Below, piece after piece: positions 61,938-64,000 of a stretch of DNA of 64,000 nucleotides. A model generated the notes under the pieces. That model had not been told where the DNA came from and searched no databases. It saw nothing but the letters and a program-made list of their open reading frames with translations. Position 1 is the first letter of the stretch. Every line of letters starts with the position of its first letter. Source of the stretch: Globisporangium splendens (lineage: Eukaryota; Oomycota; Peronosporomycetes; Pythiales; Pythiaceae). The stretch is from the NCBI GenBank assembly GCA_006386115.1, contig VFIW01000163.1, positions 1-64,000 of the forward strand, written 5' to 3'. The position numbers and the translations under genes were made by a program.

Positions 61938-64000
61938 AGAACATCAAACCAGGTCACGTGGTTCATTTGGTGCGACGCCTCTGTGCGCTCGCGGCCGCGA
62001 TTTTCTATGTGTATGCCTCGATTGCATCGTCGCTTCGATCCTTCGCGTCGTTGCAAGGTGCGGCGAGCTCACTCACGATATTCCGCGATTACTCGGCCCA
62101 CCTCATCACAGAGTATGTCGGAGATGGTTTGGTTCGAGACAGCAAGCTCGTGACATCGCTGCTGGGTCCTGATGGGACCACGGCACCGTTGCGCAACGAT
62201 ACCATGTACTTGGAGTCGAAGACGACGACGTCGTTCACAGGTTGCGCCTCGGTCGCAAGGTTCAATGCCAAGGTATACGACAACACACTGCTGCGCAACG
62301 ACTTTCTCAATTTGGTCGAGGACGTCACGTACCAACTCCCATTTCTCTCGGACCACGAATTGATTCTCCCTGTCGTCAACTGCTTGTTCACGCCGCTTGT
62401 CATTAATGACTTGACGTGCAGACGCGTGTTTTACCTCACGCGACTCAAGAGCAACCCCGAGCGTGTGTTCGTGATCACGGTGTCAATGGGGATCGTGAAC
62501 TACGCGATCCAAGAACAGTTCACCGAAGGTGCCGCGAGACTCGTCAGCTTTACGGTGGTGGACGACATGAGCATGGCCACGGATGTGCAGCACCACTTTG
62601 CCGTCGCGCTCGGGTACCCTTACGATACGCCGCCTGCTTATACCCTTTGTGAGTACTTAGGGGAGACCGACGATGCAAAACTGGCACTGCAGAGCATCCC
62701 ACAAGACCAGGCTCGCGATCCCATCCAGATCACACACACAGCCAGACAGCGAGGGTACTACATGAAGTCACCCATCACCCAGACTAACATCAAGAACATG
62801 TACTGGCCGCTCGATACTGATCCGGCCTCGGTCATGAGCAAGTGGATCTGGCACGGCAAGATGTGGATGCGGGACTCCTGGGCATGGGTGCACTACATCC
62901 ACGCCATGTTCGCGCTCAGCACAATGTTTAACCTCCTCGTGTTGTTTCTGATCATGTACCGCAACTTCCGGCTCGGCAAGATTTGGATCGGCGATGCGTT
63001 TGCGTCCGTGTCCAACACACTCATGTATCGAGGTACACTGGTGTTGATCTCGTGGGTTTGCAACGGTCTGTGGATGACCACCGAGATCGTTTTGCAGTAC
63101 AGCTACGCACTGGCAGGACTACCGCCAGTCTACATCTACCACGAGTTCATGCAAGCAGATGTCATTACGATATGCCTGTGTTTGGCTGATTTCGTCGGGT
63201 ACTTGCTCAAAGAGCGCATTGATCCGGCGTTTGCCATCATTGCGATTGAGCTGGGGTTTCTCTATCGCGTTGAAATCGGGAAGACGACGTTGCCGCCCCC
63301 AATTGTTGCCTTCACTATCGACCGAGCGATACACATCCACGAAAGCGGTCTGGTGCCCGTCACTCCATTTTTTGAATTGATCTCGCCATTGCGGCTTTGG
63401 ACGGCCAGCAACTTGCCTGCAAACAACCTGATGCTCATCATGTCGTCCTTCTCGGCTGTGTTTTCTGTTTGCTTCTTCTTTGCGATCGCCTACGTTATTG
63501 CACGGAAGATCTACAAGCGGTGTTACCGGAAAACGCGTATAGTCTATCCAGCTCCAAGCTTCAGACAGGAACCGATCGCAGTGCAAACGACGAAGCACTA
63601 AGTATCAAGCGAGCCTTGACGCTGTTTGAGATCGCGACGGGGGCCGAATTGCAGAACCGCTTTGGAGTCATCGCCGACTACGACAACTTTGTGTACTTTA
63701 AAGGGCTCAAGTTCGCGTCGGCCGACGGCATTTACTGCAACGGCTTTGTGATCGCGAACGGCAAGTTCCTGCTCGCGACCGAGGACATTTTCACGATCAT
63801 CGTCATGAAGATCACGCGCATGCGCTGGCGCAAGGTGTACGCGTACGAAGTCGACGGCAGGAAACTCAAGCAAACTGCGCAAGTAGTGTACCCGAGCACG
63901 CTCACATGGACCGACTTGCTGGCGCTCAACGTGAGCATCCTTGCTTAGCAGTTCATACAACGAGTAGACTAGATCCGCAAAAGTGCGGCCTTTCTCATAA
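61938..64000 (+). repeat. Inverted repeat 2, right arm (continues past window)
   Basis: Reverse-complement partner of 59127-61189. Identity begins at the AG dinucleotide directly before AACATCAAACC (61940), and continues to the last base of the window. Confidence 0.93.
61958..63948 (+). pseudogene. Multi-pass membrane protein of an unknown oomycete family, right copy, C-terminal frame break
   Basis: Nearly identical to the left copy; one amino acid difference seen (Gln where the left has Pro, in SIPQDxARDPI). The main frame ends at TAA near 63601 and the family-like C-terminus continues in another frame to 63948. A 32-nt GT...AG segment at 63537-63568 would restore continuity (KTR then TDRSANDEALSIK). 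The frame is open upstream to 61739 without an ATG, so the true start is probably in an upstream exon. The reading NIKPGHVVHLVRRLCALAAAIFY before the first membrane segment looks coding. The role is unknown. Confidence 0.55.

Noticed and set aside
1..64000. tRNA, rRNA or CRISPR features
   Set aside because: No tRNA B-box plus cloverleaf, no rRNA-like sequence and no regularly spaced repeats were recognised by eye; CRISPR arrays are not expected in a nuclear genome.

Overview
The window looks like nuclear DNA of an oomycete (Peronosporomycetes, Phytophthora/Pythium-like). The evidence is the gene content (a GPCR fused to a phosphatidylinositol-phosphate kinase, FYVE-like/GAF proteins, a large ankyrin-TKL kinase), introns of about 60-110 nt with GT...AG ends, and a perfect match to the oomycete core promoter GCTCATTYYNCAWTTT upstream of one gene. 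All names come from reading translated motifs; no database search was possible.

Layout. 1-8.8 kb: a FYVE-like/GAF gene (5' end outside the window), a degenerate Mutator-like transposase fragment, an alpha/beta hydrolase, and a second FYVE-like/GAF gene on the minus strand broken by one in-frame TAG. 9.9-15.1 kb: two near-identical flavohemoglobin genes head to head, as a 1272-bp inverted repeat. 16-17.2 kb: cytosolic malate dehydrogenase (3 exons). 19-24.4 kb: a 24-ankyrin protein with a pseudokinase and an intact TKL kinase. 24.7-28.2 kb: tRNA CCA-adding enzyme and a DHHC palmitoyltransferase. 28.4-37.7 kb: GPCR-PIPK and a membrane-anchored subtilisin. 39.4-43 kb: prolyl 4-hydroxylase 1, and an ATAD3-like AAA ATPase with an unusual S74-chaperone-like N-terminus and an in-frame TGA. 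45.2-53.3 kb: a VPS9-RCC1 Rab GEF, an Orai-like channel, a secreted endonuclease/exonuclease/phosphatase-family protein and a YIPF5 homologue. 53.7-58.7 kb: a TIR-like tandem protein, prolyl 4-hydroxylase 2 and a Cys/His-motif protein. 59.1-64 kb: two near-identical multi-pass membrane protein genes, again as an inverted repeat; the right arm runs to the window end.

Genes alternate strand and several convergent pairs have very short 3' gaps (about 65-280 bp). There is no operon-like logic. Membrane traffic and phosphoinositide functions recur (FYVE-like, VPS9, YIPF5, DHHC, PIPK), but this may be chance.

The most notable signals are: (1) two inverted, divergently transcribed gene pairs whose arms are almost identical and end abruptly at or near the coding boundary, while the flavohemoglobin flanks are clearly homologous but diverged, which suggests gene conversion; (2) several long, otherwise intact reading frames interrupted by one lesion each (TAG, TGA, or a frame break); (3) the S74-like/ATAD3 fusion; (4) four paralogue pairs within 64 kb.
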